Positions 25,001-38,691 are shown, numbered from the stretch's first letter. The stretch is 64,000 nucleotides of DNA from Ooceraea biroi (GCF_003672135.1 NC_039508.1:1054001-1118000), one strand, 5' to 3'. The notes: a model not told the origin generated them from the letters alone. Numbers and translations: made by a program.

Positions 25001-28000
25001 GAAATGACTAACTTTCGCGCGTAGCTTGCGAAGCTCGAAATATATATTTCCTTTTACTCTAAAAGAGTTCTTCCCAAGTTTCACATTACGCTGCGTCAAC
25101 TTAAACTTCAATTTTCAAGACACGAGATGTTTATGTAAACTTATCTGTGCAAGTTATCCATTGTTTCAATAATAATGAATAGTAATAACAACAATATCAG
25201 AAAAATTACGTAGTATTACACAAAGCTAAATTGACGAGTGGAATCTGAAAAAATGAGCACACCATTGATTGTCGCATAATTAGGCTGTCAATATCGAAAT
25301 CCCGCGTTTTAAACTTGATTTACTGTTCGAAACTGTTTGATCGACAGCTTGACATTAAACTCAACTCGCGTGGACGTGACTCCTAAGTGGTTAAATATAT
25401 TCCACGGTAAATGCAATGTACCAAAGCACCGATCAGACGTACGGAGAAAGAGATACATGTGTTCGCGCGAGATGAGCCTTTCCTCGAGTCGAATAAAAGA
25501 AGCAATCGTCGCGTTTCGCAACGAGCAGACGCCGGCATCGTCGGATAAATCAATCCGGCGCACTCGCTATTCTTTCATCCGATAAAACTGCCTTCGCGAG
25601 CGTACAGGAGAGAGCCGCGTCGCTCGCACATATTCGCTGGATGCATCGCGCGATGGACTGATTCACGGCTCTTGGGCTTTGCACCCTTTGCACGTGTCCG
25701 CGAGTATTAATGCCGCATTAGCGGCGCACTTTTTCCCTCGAGTTAATGCACCAGCAAATTCGCATTTAAATAACCCGCTCGGCGTCGTAGCCGGTTCGTG
25801 TCTCTGACTACTGTTTAACGACGTTAAACTCGCCAGATATTCACCGGATACACGCCGCGCGAGAAAGGGGAAAAAAAAGATATTCCGCGATTAGTGCGGC
25901 GGAAATGTCGAATCGCCGGTGCGTTATCGATAATTGAGTGAAACTGGAATTTAGCGCGCGGCGAAAAGTACCTGTGTCTCACGAGCAAGAGATAAAGATA
26001 CGTCGGAGAGTTATAAAAAATCGAGCATTTAGTCGATAAAATGATTTCTTACGTCAAGAATTATGTCAAGCACGACATGAATTAAATTTGTGTTATTAAA
26101 TTATTAAATATACACGTTATTAATATAACTGAATTCATTCCGCGATACCGCGTGATATGTGTGCATGCTATGATGAGTGATATACGTCAAAGTCGACTAA
26201 TCATGTTCAGCTGGCGTAACGTCAAGAGCACGATGTTCGATTAGCTATCTTACCACGGTGTAACGCGTGTCACCCGGAACGTAACAGCGACAGGAGGGAT
26301 GATGGATCCGATATGCTCGTTAACAGCGCACCGCGGTCGGATCTTAACGATTGTGGGTACCGCGATCCGGAAGGGGGAGAACGCGACGTATAGTCATTAT
26401 CAATGGCTGTCGAAGACGTTCCCGTGCGAGCAAATAATAACGATTCGACGTGGCGATTAATGCCCTCGCCGCGATGCACGTGAGAGGATGATTATATGCG
26501 AGCGAGCGAGAAAAGGGGAGAGAGGGAGGAAGAGAGAGAGCGAAGGTTAAATCAGTCCGATGGTCCATACGTAACGAGATATATCGCGAACGAGTGCAGC
26601 AAGCAATAATTTATCACGTAAAAGGCATCGCCTTTGGCGTACGGTAAATGCCCGCCGATAGGTCACGCCTGTCCCAATGAACGGCAAAATTGCATGGCAA
26701 GGCTGCGTTCACATGCGCCCATAATAGGCTTAGCCGCTAAACGCCACCAGAGATTGTCAAACGGCTCCACGTCTACGAGAGCAGACGCGATATATCGCGC
26801 GGAAATTTTCTGACCTTTGATATACCGCGGCGCCAACGAGAGATCTTTTTCTCGAGAGCGTTCACAATTCTCTCGCGTGATCAAATTCGCAAAAATTGTG
26901 ATGCAAAGGTCTCCCCTTATGCACGAAAACGAATCTTTTTCTCTTTTCAATCACCAATTTTGTTTCTAAATTACAAAATTTGTTCTTAAATTTTAACGAC
27001 ATTCTGCACTATTAGCTTTCTTCTTTTACTCTTGATGCAAAAATAATAACGCTACCGTAATACACGGAAGTTGGTACAAGCGCTGTAGGGCGATCTCAAG
27101 TAAAGTAGACATTACATTACTCATATGTCATCATTAATAAAAACAGTAATTTGTTGCGAGATACAACCTCGCTCTGGTACCGTTGCAAAATCCGTATCCG
27201 TACCGTTGTATTTCTAGGCGAGAAACGGCGTTTACTCTAATTACACTCCATCAATTACCGCAAATGTAAATCGAGTTTTAATAACACACGCGATTCGCTA
27301 ATTATACAGACTGGTGGTGCAAGTTCGACGGGCAGTAAAGAAAAAGAAATTTGAACGATTTGCCGTAACTCATAAGTACGAGTGGAAAAAGTGGACCGCT
27401 CGCCGGAGAAAGTATCGCGGCGCACGGCCCATTTCCTTATTTCACCAACGACTTTGCTGGCAACTTGGAACGTGTTGCACTCATATACACGCCATGTACA
27501 CAGGATCCAAACCTCGGGCAATCGTACGTAACTACAGAGATATTAAATTCAAGACGCAGTCAACAATTTCAAACTCGAACTCGATCGCTGCAGCGGTAAT
27601 ATCATCGTTGACAAGTGTGGTGAGCAGCAACGGTAGCAATTACCATCGCTATGTAATCAGAAATGAGTTTGCACGTAAAATTGAGAATGTTAAATACGGC
27701 TGAAACGCGTGCAGCTGGAATGAGCTGAGAATCGGCGAGAAAAACAAGAGACTCAAGGCGGCTGCCGTCCGAGTAATTGAGCCAGTCACGTTACGAGCAT
27801 CGATGTATACCTCACAACACGTCGTTCCGCCGTCCTGAAGAATGTTGCCGCTGCAGCATCCCAGTGCGTTCACCTCGCGGCGCGAAAGAGCGTACACGGG
27901 CGCGAGAGGAGCCGATTACAAAAGTGATGAAAAAAGTAGCAGGAGGCGCTGCCGCACAAGGGTGAATTGCACAGCGCGTATCCCTCTTCCCTGCCGCCGT

Positions 28001-28950
28001 CCCGCGTGTATAATGACGGTGCACGCGGCGTGGTTGCCGAAGAGAGGAATGCCGTGCAATTACAGCCGGTGGCCCTCCACGGCGATATCGCCGCCGCTGG
28101 TAACGTCCAATGACTTAAGCGGCATTTAGTGGTTTTCGGTATCACGGCAGCGTCCCGACAGCGTTATTCGACCGACAAACGCACAGTGTAGCACAGTGTA
28201 GCCGGTTGTAAAAGGAGAAGAGATCATGAAGAGCCGGCGCGGAGATAGTCATCTCCGGGCCGATGAACAAATTGCATCTCTTCCCTCCGTTCGAGCGTAC
28301 CGCCCGTAATTGCCCGATCCGCGAGTAACACGTCCCGGCGAAAAATTGCACGTGACAACAACACACGTGAGAGAGAATGAGGTCCTCGTTGAGGTCCTCG
28401 TGAAGGTAAAACTGCCAGCCGAGTCATGCGAGGCTCGCGTGGTGCCACTCGACCGTTATTATAAACCGAATTATTCTGTAATGCGACGAGGTGGATGTCC
28501 GTTAAAAACGAGCATCGGACCTCGAGTACGAGAGCCGATTCTGGCTTCTGCGGTTTTACGCTAATAAAAAGTTTCGTTTCAGTTTTGAGATGTTAATCGT
28601 CTGCGCACGAGTCCGCGGACAAGACCGTGCCAAGTAATTAAATTCGACGAATTCGCGGCACCCGACTCGTTTTCCCACGAGATCCCGCGAGATCCCACTT
28701 CGCAAACTTGAAATTCGATCTACGATCGAATACCGCCGTGATTACCATAACGATTCCGGTTTGCCGTCAGCGCGACTCCCGTGACAGTTCTCGGACGGTA
28801 GATTGCCGTCTGTCGCGATAATTAAACGAATTCCATTTGCCGATCGTTCGATCTAGTCCGCGCCCGTCCGCGATGATTAAAGCGGCGAGGAGTCAGTGAA
28901 TCTCGCTCCGCCGCGCTCAATTAGCCGCTCGATCTCCGCCCGAAAATGAT
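22064..28950. other. Non-coding stretch
   Basis: No gene supported. There is a short (GA)n run at 22825-22838, a purine-rich run near 26499-26546, and AT-rich islands near 25140-25260 and 26030-26150. Two tandem copies of CACAGTGTAG lie near 28183-28201. Open frames here overlap on both strands and lack recognisable domains. Confidence 0.55.
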
Positions 28951-31900
28951 CCGCGGAGTTTTGCTCGCGTTAAATTCCCCGCATAAATTACTCGCGGTTT
29001 ATACGTTTTACAGCCTCGCGCCGACTCACTTTACAGCGCCGGCGGGACGTGACTTCGAGATGGCCATTCGAACGAGTTTGTACGTATGTAATTAATGCCG
29101 AGCAAGAGAGAAAGAGAGCACGAGCCCGGAGTACGTCAATAAGTTCCTGCACGAGCTCATAGCCCGGAGAGAAACCACGCTGGAGAGAAAAAGGAAGATC
29201 CACAGAAATCAAGAGAGAGAGATGGCGAACGCAGCGGAGAGTCAGTCAAAGTCAACGACCCACGTGCCACGAAGTTGCCTGGCGTGGGCAGAGACTAATG
29301 GGAAGATATACTGGCGACCGAACGTGGATGGATAGACGTAGGTATTACCGGCGTCAGTATCATCTGGCACATCATGCACACGCTCGCTCACTTGCGCGTG
29401 TGGGAGTCGCTCGTTTCGGTTCCATAAAGCAGTTCCATAAAGCTCTTCGGAATATCTCCGAAGAGCTTCGACTCGTGGGCACTGAGAAAACTGTTACTGT
29501 TACTGACAATGAATGTCCTGCCTCAGCATTGGCACTGAGAGAAGCGCGACGTTCGGAAGACGTAATGTAGAGTGATGATCGCTCCACGCTGAAAAGGTGG
29601 AACGCGCGAAGTGGCAGTGTAACACGTCCGACAACACCACGTGAATGATTTCTCTTTCAGAGACGTAAAATACGTCACGATACTGCAGAGGGGCAGCAAA
29701 GCCTAAGAAAAATTCATTTTGCGGGCTATTTTACGGCGTCGCCGAGATGGTAGCGGCGAATAAACGCGCGCATACCGAGCGTGTTCGTAACGAGGCGCCG
29801 TCGCTCGCGCTGCCGTTACGCCCCGACGAAGGAATCTCAAATGTCCCAGGGAAACGACGAAACGCCGTATAATGCCGTCGTAAAACGCGACCGTGACGCA
29901 TGCTATCTGAAACTGCTACTGGAACGCCAACGGAATAATAATTAGAACACGCTCGAAATAGAGGAGCGACTCCTCGGACACGGTCGGGTGTCCTAAACGC
30001 GGACTTTTACACGTGCGCGATGGAAGGAGTTTTACGACGACCGAAGCGTGGAGTATCGTGGTTCTGATAAGCCGCATTATTCATAAAAACGAACGCGACC
30101 TACGGAAATTAGATACATAACTTCGGGAAAGGGATTTCTCCGTTCGGTTTTGGTCGCTTCGTAAAATAGCCGTCGACTGTTGGTCTAGCGCATATTTCCG
30201 AAGGACGATGGCGTGGGCACACGGATGGAGTCACGTTACATGTCTCCTGCAATGAGCATTACCCTAACAGTGGCAAGAAACGCACGCTGCGGAAAGGTCG
30301 ATGCTCGTGACGGCAACTCGATCGTATCGAATACATCACGGTACTCCACTGCATCATTAATATCCAAATATCCATTCGGTTATCCTTGACTTGAAAAGAT
30401 CTCCCTCGCAACATCAAAGGTGGTAAGCCGCCAACCAGAGGACGCAAGACGTCTGTCGAAGCGACCGCACGTATGGGCCACTTGGCGACGCCGAGCGTCC
30501 ACCAAAAAGCGGTCCTCTAACTAGCTGCAGCCGCGGGCATCAGTGGAACACACATAGATAGATCTATGTCGAAATACGCTGCCGAAGCGATGACCGTTTG
30601 CGTAGGTGCGTAGCGACGACCTCTGACTTTACAATTTCCGACGATGCATAACCAATTAGCGGCGGCGACTACGTCGCGCGGCACTAAGTCCTCGTCTGTC
30701 GTCGTCCATGCGGAGGAGCGCTCGTTAATGGCGCTAATGCGAGCCACGCACACCACGCGTTGACAACGAACGTCCCCTGAAACTGTCAACGCAAGTAGGA
30801 TACGCACGCCGGCACGCCGAGTTGCACCTCAAAGACGGCCACGCTCCTTTGAGACTTCCGTCTAGTTCTGCACGCGCGCTTGTACATTTCGCGGCGCAGC
30901 TGAGAGAGCCTGACGAGAGATGCATCCCCTGAAAGCGAACGTTCAAAAGAACGATCAATCCGAAAACAGTCGCTTCTTAATTATCCCCGTTCTAGCGATG
31001 TTTCGCGCACAGGAGGAAGAACGGATAGCGAATGTCCAAGCCGCAAGATCGGTTTTCGCGTAGACGGTGGTTAAAAAGAATATCAGAGCGACAACGACAA
31101 CGATGAAGATAATTACCGCTGACCAACGCGCGGAACGAGGAGTCAACCGGCGCGGCTCTTCGGCTTGGCCGAACCGAAAATGGTGAGCTAGGAAATTACG
31201 AGCCGGTACGCGCGCGCGGTCAGGGTAATTGAAAATAATTGGCTGGTCGGGTTATGTGAGCCGGGGGACACGGAGCGGGCATAAATCTCCGGTAATTTGT
31301 TGTATAAAGGAGAGACCGCGCGCGTGTAATGACGCGAGAGACAAAGAGAGGAGAACGGAGCAGAACGCGAGGCTGGATCGAAGCGGCGAATTAACGGCAG
31401 GGAAATCGATTCTCTTTTTGAGTCCGTCCGCCGACCGCTGGCACATTAGCATTTAACTCTTTATAAGGCGATACTGGATAAGAAACTAAAGATAAAAGAA
31501 AAACCGTCAAAAAGATCAAAGAAATGTAACTTCGTCGAAAGTTTGTAATAATTTTAATTCAATAATCGATTATTGCGATTATTGCTGTCGTAGTAATCGA
31601 TTTGATGACTGCAGACAGTTACGACAATTACATTTTATAACAATGCGTGATGATTAAATCGAATCATTTCAGTCGGTCGAGAATTAAATAATGAATAAAT
31701 GCGAATGTCAACAAACGAGGGATGACTAATGGAAGATTGAGCGCACCAGCGATAAAACAGAGGAAACAGCGCGCGTGGAGGTGCGCGTGTTTAATTCGCG
31801 GCTACAAAGGCGGAAGCCGGGCGAGATTGGCGAACTTATTCCCAACAAAGTGGACCGAGGAAGTGTATTATCTCGAGATACGCAACTAACACTAGAAGAG

Positions 31901-32069
31901 CCGTTAATTAATTGAAGGCGAAGATAAACGGTGCGTCGGGCAAGCGGAAAAGATATTTGATCACTACCTGGAGATTAAATCGAACGTGCTCGCACGCGTA
32001 CATCGTGCAACACTGGCATTTGCATAAATTCTTTTTAATATAAAACAATCTATACTATGTCCTTATATA
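28951..32069. other. Non-coding stretch
   Basis: No gene supported. It contains the 29440-29468 hairpin and an AT-rich segment (about 31480-31710) that leads towards the transposon insertion at 32070. Confidence 0.55.
29440..29468. repeat. Perfect 12-bp inverted repeat (hairpin) next to a short tandem repeat
   Basis: Arms AAGCTCTTCGGA (29440-29451) and TCCGAAGAGCTT (29457-29468) flank a 5-base loop. Directly upstream, TTCCATAAAGC occurs twice in tandem, and the second copy runs into the left arm. The stem is too short for a typical microRNA precursor. Confidence 0.82.
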
Positions 32070-32210
32070 CAGGGTGTTTCCTAAGTAAGTAGACAAACTT
32101 AAAGAGGATATTCCTTGGCTTATTTTAAGAAGAAAAGGTCATATAAACATATGTCCTAAACTGCTTTGTTTTCCAAAAAAAAGTACATCACTGTTTTCGT
32201 TCACTTTTCG
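32070..32210 (+). repeat. Left terminal inverted repeat of the transposon
   Basis: Matches the reverse complement of 32510-32649 over its whole length. The mismatches seen are in the AAAGAGGAT/AAGGAGCAT region and at one C/T site, plus an 8 versus 7 A-run. Confidence 0.95.
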
Positions 32211-32260
32211 TTTATTATAGAACAGTTTGTGTTATTGCAAATGAAACAAATGAAAAACAA

Positions 32261-32323
32261 TAGTAACCAAAAAGAAAAATTATAACGAAAAAGAAAATAG
32301 TAACTAAAAAGAAAAATAATAAC
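32261..32323 (+). repeat. A-rich imperfect tandem repeat inside the transposon
   Basis: Units of the form TAAC-N-AAAAAGAAAA recur three times at roughly 20-base spacing between the left inverted repeat and the transposase tail. Confidence 0.7.
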
Positions 32324-32324
32324 A

Positions 32325-32435
32325 TCACAGTAACTGCTGAAAATGTCCACCTGCAGCCATGATACACGCCTCAACTCTCCTTTCCATTGATTGACGTACA
32401 CGCTCAAAAATACCTGGAGTGTCTGAAACGAGTGT
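32325..32435 (-). pseudogene. C-terminal remnant of a Tc1/mariner-superfamily transposase
   Basis: The minus-strand frame gives 36 codons and a TGA stop. It contains DTPGIFERVRQSMERRVEAC and ends in AAGGHFQQLL. The pattern 'VRxSMxRRxxxCIxxxGGHFxxLL-stop' is the typical tail of Tc3-like transposases of the superfamily. An in-frame stop lies just upstream (32438-32436), and the catalytic domain and N-terminal DNA-binding helices are absent. Orientation defines the element as minus-strand. Confidence 0.85.
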
Positions 32436-32509
32436 TCACTTGCGGCGCCGCGAGACCATCCCCACTCCATCCCCACCGCTGTTGACTCGTACTGCAAAAG
32501 CACGCTATC

Positions 32510-32649
32510 CGAAAAGTGAACGAAAACAGTGATGTACTTTTTTTGGAAAACAAAGCAATTTAGGACATATGTTTATATGACCTTTTCTTCTTAAAATAAG
32601 CCAAGGAATATGCTCCTTAAGTTTGTCTACTTACTTAGGAAACACCCTG
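32510..32649 (-). repeat. Right terminal inverted repeat of the transposon
   Basis: The 140-bp partner of 32070-32210. The two arms could pair into a long hairpin if the element is transcribed. Confidence 0.95.
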
Positions 32650-32651
32650 TA

Positions 32652-35600
32652 TATAATGCCACACATGCAGAGTGCGTGCGAGGCTGCGTTCGAGACTGAA
32701 GAAGATAGAAGCAACGTGTACACAGAGGATCGCTAAAGCGTGTTGTCCTAACACTTGAGGGCCCAGAATATCCGCACCCATGTCCGTCCTTCGATTATTA
32801 ATACAAGAGATGCTGAAACGACAGACCGCGTAGAGATATATCTATCTCCATTGTATTCAAATATCTTCAATCTTTCGCGAGAATAATTGTGTTTTCCTCG
32901 TGCTCCTCCTCGTCGAGGAACAGTGCAGACAACGTCCGTTGCGGAAAACTTCGCGGATAAGTGACGTTAACGAAAATGAAGTTGAAGCGCAACCGCATAA
33001 ATCGCATGCGAAGACGACGCGCCAGCAACGCGTGCACGCATGCGTGCGTGCGTGAGCGCACATCCGCTCTTGGATGGGGCTTCTTCGCGTTCTTGGACCG
33101 CGGCCCACACCGTGAGCGTCCTGTTATTCATATTCCCTCTGATTGAGACGGAATGCTGTCGTGACCAGGGCCCGTCCGTTCCCCGTTGCCCCGTGTCCCT
33201 CCTCGCCACAGGGCGCCTTCGTTCGTCTGGACCAGTTCTGTTCCTCGAGTTTCGAGCGCGAAATCAAGTCGAAATCAATCTAAGCCAACGTCTAAATGCC
33301 GCGTCATTGTTTACATCTTCCTTGGATCGCCGCCTTCCAATTTGCCGCATCGTGACGCGGCAATCAAATTAATGCACCGATGTAACGAATGATCCCTGTA
33401 CTGGGCAAAACAGAATTTTCAATAATTTATATTTGAAGTGTAGCGCGTCAGCCACGTGCGCAACGACGCGCTTGCAGGTTTTTTCCAGGTTTTTGATCCA
33501 TTCAGCTTTGCGCAACGAATTCATCCGGTTCGAAACTCGCAGTGACAGCATTACGACTACAAAATAACAATCGCATAAAGACAATATTCTTCCACGAGCC
33601 GGTAATGAGAAGCACTCGCTCGCCTCTGTCGTTACTCGCGCGACTGGTTCCGACGCGTTTTTTATCGTTGGTCATGCAGCGTCACGCAGTAAAGCGAACG
33701 AGGTACGCGCATCGCGATAGATTAAGAGCGATAATCGTGCAGATAAGAGCTTAATTAACGCGTGATATATCTCGCGAGCCGTTGTATGTACAACACGCAC
33801 ACGCACGAGACGCCGAACAACTGCTTGGGACAGATACCGCAGCAGGATTCTGCATTTGGTGCCCCGGCATGCGTGTCTTGTGGCGTGCTCCACGCTTTTA
33901 TTATTACGTTACGATCGCGCGTTCTCGCTTTCTCTCTCCGCCTCTCTCTCTTTCTCTCATCTTATCGCCATAAAGATATCGGTTCGATTATTACCGCATT
34001 ATCCTGGGTTCACGCTTGCCGCTGCATAAACGCCGGTAGCGCGACCGATACTGATCGTTCCGGTCGGCATTTATAATTGTAAGCGGCAGTAAAACCGCGC
34101 CTGTTCGCCCGAGAAAATCGGATATTTATGATCTCCCGTCTCTCGCGCGGGCCGTAAAATTTTTGAAAATTAGACAGCACCATGAACGCGAAAAATTGAA
34201 TGAGAAAAATCTTTCTCTTCTCTCTCTCTCTTTCTCTCTCTTGGATGCGCAGATCGCTCTTCGATGTTTTCAGCCACGTGGAACCGCGATGAAAACGCGG
34301 CACGGTAAACTGTCGGACGGAAAGAATGGTCCGTAAGTGGATGTTATCCATGGCTCGCTACTAATCACTACCGCGACTCGAGGGAAACGCATGGCGACAC
34401 GAACTCGCAAACTACTATGTTAGCCAGAGTACACCTAAGCCGCGGTCGCACGATAGCCGCCTCATTAATTCTCGTGCGTTGCGGGCGGTAATAATGAGTC
34501 GTCCTGACTGCGCGTAATCTCGGTGGGATCGCGGTAACGCGCGACGAAAATAGTATTCGACCGACTATATATATCGCGATATCGCGTGCGACCGCGGCTT
34601 CCGTAAAATAAAGATCACGCACGCCGCTTTCCCAGCGCGCGCGTGACACGCCGCTCTATTTGATCGATATTAGATAGTAAAAACGATCTCTCGCTCTCGT
34701 CGAGCTGGTGCCGCGCGCGCACTGTCACCCACTCGTAACGAAATATTACTCCGGACATTGAATTAATAAATCACGCACTTTGTTTCGCAGCCGTGATTAC
34801 TATAATTAAAACCCACGTGTAATCCTATTCGTTCCAATTAAATAGATATGAGTCGCGAACAATGCCGGGAATTGGCGTTCAGGTCTCCCCGAGGGGGAGG
34901 CAAGAGCGGGCTGAATTTTCAATCAGAGTGATATTAACGCCTGAAAAAATGTGATTAAAATTCCAGCGTTAAAAATGTTACCGTGACGGCTCGCAACGCG
35001 TCCGAGCGACGGCCGGCGGGTTTATATTACACCGCCGGGACAGCTATAAGTATTTCAATCAACGGCATGCACGCGATAATTAATCACGGCGCTCGCGCGG
35101 GGATGCAATTTCGCGCGCGGTCCCTGGCGCGCGGTCGCCGACGAAAATAACGTCCGCGGGGTAATCCGACGAGGGTGACGTGCGCTGGCAGGACCCCGCC
35201 TGCCTGCTCGCCTTCAGTACCGCGCGAAAGATCATTTCCCGATCGCACGGGAAGGATCGCCGCTGCAATTAATTCTGTCCCGCCGAAAAAGGAGCGCGAC
35301 GACGAGCCCGCGCGAGATCATCTCGCCGGACACATTTTGCCAAACTGGCTGGCGGCTTCTCTTTTTTTCTCTTCCTCTCTCTCTCTTTTCTCTATCGTCA
35401 TTACGATGGCAATTCTCGTTACCGTCGTGTCGGTAGCTGATTGGCGCTTGACACCAAGGCGCATGCACGGCGTTCCATCCGTTTTCTCGATCGCTCGGCC
35501 GGTTTAACCGCCCACCCTCTCGCCGCTCCGTCCTCTGCAGCGGCCACTACGGCCGAGATCAGCATCACCTTATCGGTGAAGGATCTCCGCTAATTTCTCC

Positions 35601-38439
35601 TCGTCCCGCGAGCGAGAAACTACGGGGCACGGACCGGGCACCATCGCGTGGGAACTGTCCGCGTCGATCTTAATTATCTTGCGGCGATCGTTACTCGAGC
35701 GAACGCTCGCGCGTGCATTCTGCACTCCTTCGTGCTCTCCCGTCACGGCTCCGTTCAATTTATATTTAGATCGCGGCGTCGTCGTTACAACGAAACGGCT
35801 AATTCAATTTCAAAGTTACGAAAAAATCGCGAGCGCGCCGCGCGCGATGAGCGACATTAATAATTCATCCCGCGCGCCTGGAGCGGTTTGTGCGCCGCTC
35901 ACTCAAGGAGAACACCGAATTTCACGCGTTTTTGCGTCTTACGGATAAACGCGCGTGCGTACGAAAAGAACGCAGTAATTGAACGCGGAAGAGATAAGCT
36001 TCTTTTTGCATAATGATTATACCGAGTAGGGAATATAGTTTCCTTTAAGCCCGGAATGCTCGTCATAATCCTCAATCACCAATATTAACATAAAACTACC
36101 TAGTGTGCTTGAAAAAGCGTTATTATGTACCCTAATAATATGCTTTGTTATTACGTTGTGTCATGTTATAATGTAACGTAACGCGTTTCTACAGCGCATG
36201 CAGTACGCTTTTTATTCCCTTTTTAATATAATTCCTCCGCGAATAAATTTCCGATATATTTCAGATTTAATATTCCTCGACGTTTGAGACTTGTTCGTCA
36301 AACATTTCTTATTTTTTACATCAAAGACCAGAAAGGACTCACAGGCGCAGGAATCATTTAGTCTTGACTCTGTCGAGTCACGAGCATCCCCTCGATTATT
36401 AATGCGAGTGTTATTGCGCCATTACATAACGCGTGGTTATCTTCGACGGGCAACAAAGAGAACAGCGCCTATCTTAACGGGCCATTGTTGCCCGAGTAAT
36501 GGCTTATGAAACCGAGAGCGTAATCCGCGGGTAAGCGTGTACGGAATGATGAAAAATTCGCAACTGCCGTCGTAACTCACGGCCGATTCTCGCTAGTGTA
36601 CGAATTATATGCCGGAAACTCGTGCAAACGCTCAGGATTCATTTAATGATTGGCGAACTGACCATTCGAGTTCTTACACGAACACACATCATTCAGACAA
36701 GCAACACAAATTATATAAAGTATCTCGGTGTTTATATCATATCCCAAATTGGCAAGATTCTCTTCTGTGTTGCCTTACACGTCAAAAATGTATCTTCTTT
36801 TTTTTCAATAATAATAAATTGTAACTGAGATTACCTACGTCCCTCCACAGGCTTTTTCTCCCTCATCCCCGCGTAAAAAATCTCATTCTTGGGAATGCAT
36901 GATTCAATTAAATTTAATTAAATTCTCGGAGCGGAGAATTTCCTTCCGCAGAAATCACTTCCATGCGCAAGGAAATCATTTGTCAAGCCCGCGCCCGAAC
37001 TTTCAACGGAGGCACTCGTCCAATTTTCGGGTGGCCTTTTTTATTCAGCCACGCATGTGTCACTGCCACGTGGCGGACCCCGCTGACCTTGAATAGTCAG
37101 CGAGACACGCCGGTCGATGGAGATGTTCGTGGGATGTACGCGTGTATGTATGTATAGCAGACTCGAAATGCAAATGAGACACTTCCACGAATTCATCGAT
37201 GCTAATGGTATGATAATGTATGACGAGGCTCGCGAGCTATTCCGCCGAATAAAAGCCGATTGTTGCAAATAACACGTTGCAAATACGCATAGCGACACGC
37301 GGCACCTACAAACAAGTCCGTCCTCTTTGTGCACAAAGTTCCCGCGTGAGGTTCTATCAAAAAATCTCCGCATTCATAATGTACTCGTTTCGCGTCAACA
37401 CGATGACACGACAAAATCCTCCACTTGTGATATTCAAATAAATCACATCACGTAATGTTGCACCCGTGTATCACACACTTATCACTTCCATCGATAACAC
37501 CTCGCGCACCCGTGAGCGGCGTGTGTGCAACACTTCGGTATTATTAGAGATAAAATAAAACTGCAACGGAGAGAGACCGCACGGCATGGGAATCAGACCG
37601 TGAAGGAACGAACACCGATGGTGTTCGTGTCCATGGCTACCGGCATGGTGAGCCCAACGGAGCACAGAATGGGGTAACCGTCTGATATACGCGGGACACC
37701 GATGGGCTGTCTGGAGGCTAAATTGTGCGTCGTCAACCAGGAACGATGCAACCGCAGGCGAGCTCAAGATGCAGTCTACCGATGGCGTTAGGTCAAGGGT
37801 TCGCTGAATTTTCATGAGACTCACACCGGGCACGGGGAATAAAAATGTTCCGCGCGTCGCGCCAAGTGCAGAATCTGCATTACACGAGGAATAACGATCG
37901 AATTACATGGAAAGGGACGTAACGGGCAAACATCGATTTAGCATCACAGCTATGAAAGCCCCCGTGAAATCCGAGAGATTCCTCTTTCATAAAAGTTCCA
38001 TGGAATATTTCATTAATACATTCGCGGGATTCAATGAAATACTGAAGCCTCTATCTCACGAAATCTTTAGCGTGAGATCTACTGGTAGAATTTCAGCGTT
38101 CCATTTCGCGAACGTTATTTATGTGAAATGCAAAATACTGATTGATAAATGGATGAATAATTTCCGAAAGCCGAGTAAGTGTTTTATCAATTTATATGTC
38201 AAGAGTGAATGGAGAATGTCTGCTGGAATTAATGACGCGTAAATCTTAACGAGCCGAGGAATCGGAAGTGATTAAAATTCTTTTGGGGGCGAGGGGAGAG
38301 AGATGAAAGAGAGAGAAAGCTAAATCCATTAGCTTCGTCGTGGCGGTCTGTGAAACGAGGGAAACATATTCCGCAAAAGCACGACAGTGAACATCGAATA
38401 CGTGACGCTGGCTCGTCTGCGTTAACTCGAGCGACGTGT
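32652..38439. other. Non-coding stretch
   Basis: No gene supported. Pyrimidine-rich runs lie near 33928-33960, 34216-34241 and 35363-35392. An AT-rich island spans 36090-36290. A short frame at 36622-36765 has a faint reverse-transcriptase-like motif, discussed as a finding. Confidence 0.5.
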
Positions 38440-38499
38440 TCTACGGACGATAAACTTGTGCCGGTTGCCACGGACGTAAAATGCGGGTCCATCGTGACA
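38440..38499. repeat. Diverged local repeat, copy A
   Basis: Shares with 39052-39120 three blocks in the same order: CGATAAACTT, CCGG(T/C)TGC and the 15-base TAAAATGCGGGTCCA. The spacing between blocks differs. Origin unknown. Confidence 0.6.
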
Positions 38500-38691
38500 G
38501 CACGAGCGTAAGAATAAACTGAAAATAAGAGCCGAGCGTGGCGAATACAAATCTTCCATTCCCAGAGAGCAATGTCACGACGCCAGGCAGCGAGGAGTGA
38601 CGTGAATAAAAATTATACCCGGCGGAATTAAAAATTGCAGATTCCATGGCGGTGCGGCAAACCGAGCGCTACCGTTTCAAAACTGACACGA

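Larger units (their letters stand above)
32070..32649 (-). mobile_element. Non-autonomous Tc1/mariner-superfamily transposon with long inverted repeats
   Basis: A 580-bp element starts CAGGGTGTTTCC and ends GGAAACACCCTG, flanked on both sides by TA (32068-32069 and 32650-32651), the target duplication of the Tc1/mariner superfamily. Terminal inverted repeats of about 140 bp (32070-32210 and 32510-32649) differ by only about three substitutions and one A-run length change. The 300-bp core keeps the end of a transposase gene on the minus strand and an A-rich tandem region. It is a deletion derivative that could only be moved by an intact relative. The low arm divergence suggests fairly recent insertion, or arm conversion. 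Confidence 0.93.
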
